Source of the DNA: a virus
Virus record (IMG/VR): IMGVR_UViG_3300042870_000257
Coordinates: 1 to 31,270 of that record
Reading direction: 5' to 3' (one strand)
DNA length: 31,270 nt
The translations under genes and the position numbers were made by a program. Of the stretch, positions 29,810 to 31,270 are shown one piece after another. A model generated the notes under the pieces. The model saw only the letters and a program-made list of their open reading frames with translations, did not search any database and had not been told where the DNA came from. Numbering within the stretch: position 1 is the first letter of the stretch; every line of letters begins with the position of its first letter.

Positions 29810-30195
29810 AAAGTTTAGAGATTATCAACAAAATGAGTGAACAAGAAGCGGTAAAATTAGAATCGCAAAAAGTAGAATTAGCAATGTTTAAATCGGTTCA
29901 GGAAATCGAAAAAATGTACGCTGAATTTCTTAAAAAATCGCAAGACGGTTCGAAGTATATAACTGCAATTAGACAAGCGCAAACAGGTTTAAACAGTACG
30001 GGAAAGATAATTAATGTTGAAGCAGATAGATTTATTACTGAAGCAACAAAAACTATTAACGAAGCGAAAGCGTTGGGTTTAACAGCACCTGCATCAATCA
30101 CGAATTTGCCAGCTTTTGCAAAATCTATAAAAGGAAAAGCAGCCGCTTATTTTAAACTTGCAAACGCTATTGATTCAAATATCAAAGGAATCTAA
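29806..30195 (+). CDS. Coiled-coil protein of head module, unknown
   Basis: A 129-residue helical product (EAVKLESQKVELAMFKSVQE, then AAAYFKLANAIDSNIKGI) coupled to the protease gene by ATGA. A scaffold-assisting role is possible by position; no motif. Confidence 0.6.
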   Translation: MKSLEIINKMSEQEAVKLESQKVELAMFKSVQEIEKMYAEFLKKSQDGSKYITAIRQAQTGLNSTGKIINVEADRFITEATKTINEAKALGLTAPASITNLPAFAKSIKGKAAAYFKLANAIDSNIKGI

Positions 30196-30196
30196 C

Positions 30197-30376
30197 ATGC
30201 CAACAAAAACAACATCACCTAAAGGCGGTAAACGTGGTTGCTTATGCAAGGATAACAAGTACCGAAAAGAATGTTGCGAGGGCGAATTATCACAGCAGGG
30301 AATCGGTTCAACTGTTAACGGTGGTTCACAAACAGTCATAAGACCAACATCAAACACAGTGGTAATTATTCGCTAA
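30197..30376 (+). CDS. 59-residue SEC-C-like zinc protein in head module
   Basis: The ATG at 30197 gives a product with C15-x-C17-x8-C26-C27 (GCLCKDNKYRKECC), the same spacing as the SEC-C zinc motif (CxCx8CC). A basic N-terminus and a Gly/Thr/Val-rich C-terminus surround it. Similar mini proteins occur in head modules of Bacteroidetes phages. Possible roles are binding portal, scaffold or DNA; none is known. The longer frame from 30158 would run inside the preceding gene and is not favoured. Confidence 0.65.
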   Translation: MPTKTTSPKGGKRGCLCKDNKYRKECCEGELSQQGIGSTVNGGSQTVIRPTSNTVVIIR

Positions 30377-30398
30377 AGTGCAACAGATTAAAAACAAA

Positions 30399-30410
30399 AT
30401 AGTTTATATA
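30399..30410 (+). promoter_or_regulatory. Late-gene AT-rich box, partial copy 4
   Basis: ATAGTTTATATA repeats the first 12 bases of the 1956 and 21992 boxes, but the ATG lies 24 bases downstream rather than 14, so it may be a promoter element with a longer leader. Confidence 0.35.
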
Positions 30411-30422
30411 AAAAAACCAATT

Positions 30423-30959
30423 ATGAATTACAAAGAAATAGTAAACAAAATTTGTGTCGCTTTAAACATCGAAGTGAAATTAGAGCAAATGAAATTAAAC
30501 GACGGTGTAACGGTTATTGAAGCGGATAGCTTTGAAGCTAACAACGAAGTGTTTATAATTACCGAAGACGAACAAAAAATCCCAATGCCAGTTGGTGAAT
30601 ACGTAGTCGAAAACGGAATGCTTTTAATCGTAACTCAAGAAGGTGTAATTGCTGAAATTAAAGAACAAGAAGCACCTGCAGAAGAGCCAGCAGAAGAGGA
30701 AATGAAAAAAGACGATAAAATGAAAGACGAAAAAATGATTGATAAAGCAACGGTTAAAAAAACAGTTGAATCAATGGTTAAAGAAACTTTCTTTTCGGAA
30801 ATGGAATCTTTAAAAGAGGAAAATGAAAGATTGAAAACAGAACTTGCACAAATGCAAGAACCGAAACCAATTGTTCATAATCCAGAATCAAAACAAATGG
30901 AGCCGTCAAAAGCACCGAGATCAACAATGGATTTAGTATTAAAATTTATAAACAAATAA
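30423..30959 (+). CDS. Scaffold-like protein
   Basis: The ATG at 30423 gives a 178-residue product with a beta-rich N-terminus (EVFIITEDEQKIPMPVGEYV), an acidic Glu/Lys-rich linker and a coiled coil (SEMESLKEENERLKTELAQM), ending in a basic tip. Helical, charged proteins with this order, just before capsid genes, act as scaffolds or capsid chaperones. A GTG at 30378 in the same frame would add 15 residues and run through the AT-rich box, so it is not favoured. The protease at 29258 is a plausible processor. Confidence 0.7.
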   Translation: MNYKEIVNKICVALNIEVKLEQMKLNDGVTVIEADSFEANNEVFIITEDEQKIPMPVGEYVVENGMLLIVTQEGVIAEIKEQEAPAEEPAEEEMKKDDKMKDEKMIDKATVKKTVESMVKETFFSEMESLKEENERLKTELAQMQEPKPIVHNPESKQMEPSKAPRSTMDLVLKFINK

Positions 30960-30963
30960 CAAA

Positions 30964-31270
30964 ATGAGTACAACGTATTTAAATGTTTCTAACGATGTTG
31001 AAAGACAGTTAGCAAACGTAGAAGCTGTAACAGGCGCAACAACATTGACCGCTGAAGATAGTGGCAAAGTATTAATTTTAAAAGCAGCGGCAGGAGCTGA
31101 AATCACTTTGCCAGCGGTGGCAACATCTGCAGGATTGAGATTTAAGTTTGTAGTTGGTTTAGCTTTCGCAACAACTAACTGGACTGTAAAAGCGGCGACA
31201 AATGTAATTGAGGGTTCTGTTTTAGTAAACGGCGCACACGTTGCAGGAGTTAACGAAAACACAATTTCTT
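30964..31270 (+). CDS. Capsid decoration-like protein, 5' part (gene continues at position 1)
   Basis: The ATG at 30964 follows the scaffold-like gene by four bases. The first 25 residues (TTYLNVSNDVERQLANVEAV) are not present in the 5' fragment of the window and join in frame to the sequence from position 1, giving 140 residues. From 31040 on the sequence duplicates 1-231. See the entry at 1-347 for function. Confidence 0.65.
   Translation, partial: MSTTYLNVSNDVERQLANVEAVTGATTLTAEDSGKVLILKAAAGAEITLPAVATSAGLRFKFVVGLAFATTNWTVKAATNVIEGSVLVNGAHVAGVNENTIS
31040..31270. repeat. Terminal redundancy, right copy
   Basis: Right copy of the 231-base repeat. Removing one copy closes the genome at 31,039 bp and restores one continuous decoration gene. 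Confidence 0.9.

Overview
The window is one essentially complete genome of a tailed bacteriophage, linearised at an arbitrary point. Positions 1-231 are repeated at 31040-31270 with two synonymous differences, and joining the ends restores one intact 140-codon gene, so the molecule closes at about 31,039 bp. All genes lie on the + strand, are packed with ATGA-type overlaps, and use AT-rich codons. Promoters fit the Bacteroidetes pattern (TAnnTTTG, weak or absent Shine-Dalgarno, A-rich leaders) and the proteins resemble phages of Bacteroidetes. A Flavobacterium-like host is the best guess. A long tape measure, a frameshifted tail chaperone and no visible sheath gene suggest a siphovirus.

Layout on the circle: (1) Head and connector module, 29258 across the junction to about 5344: XkdF-like protease, coiled-coil protein, SEC-C-like mini zinc protein, scaffold-like protein, decoration protein, major capsid protein, probable tail tube, terminator, portal with a fused C-terminal domain, head-tail connectors. 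(2) Adsorption proteins, 5335-7793. (3) Lysis and accessory block, 7790-12123: holin, a promoter-terminator intergenic region, small unknown genes, a possible one-component spanin, a PP-loop (PAPS reductase-like) protein and a candidate peptidoglycan-active enzyme, closed by a terminator. (4) Early and recombination block, 12264-14828: a tiny ribbon-helix-helix-like protein, a zinc-finger protein, an SSB-like protein and an ERF annealing protein. (5) A 485-bp gene-free region, 14829-15313, with iteron-like repeats, palindromes, a promoter and a structured leader: candidate origin and regulatory region. (6) Replication and modification block, 15314-19395: SF3 helicase, VRR-NUC-like nuclease, ParB-like protein and a TET/JBP-like 2-oxoglutarate/Fe(II) dioxygenase. 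(7) Packaging and tail, 19417-29247: DUF5681 small-terminase-like protein, sigma-like protein, large terminase, tail chaperone with a -1 frameshift, tail completion, tail tip proteins and tape measure.

The most interesting points are the TET/JBP-like dioxygenase beside a ParB-like gene with no DNA methyltransferase anywhere in the genome; two copies of an operator-like tandem repeat beside a candidate RHH repressor gene; a structured leader RNA before the helicase; a conserved AT-rich box before late genes together with a phage sigma-like protein; and several coupled microproteins. No tRNA, rRNA, CRISPR array, integrase or insertion sequence was seen.
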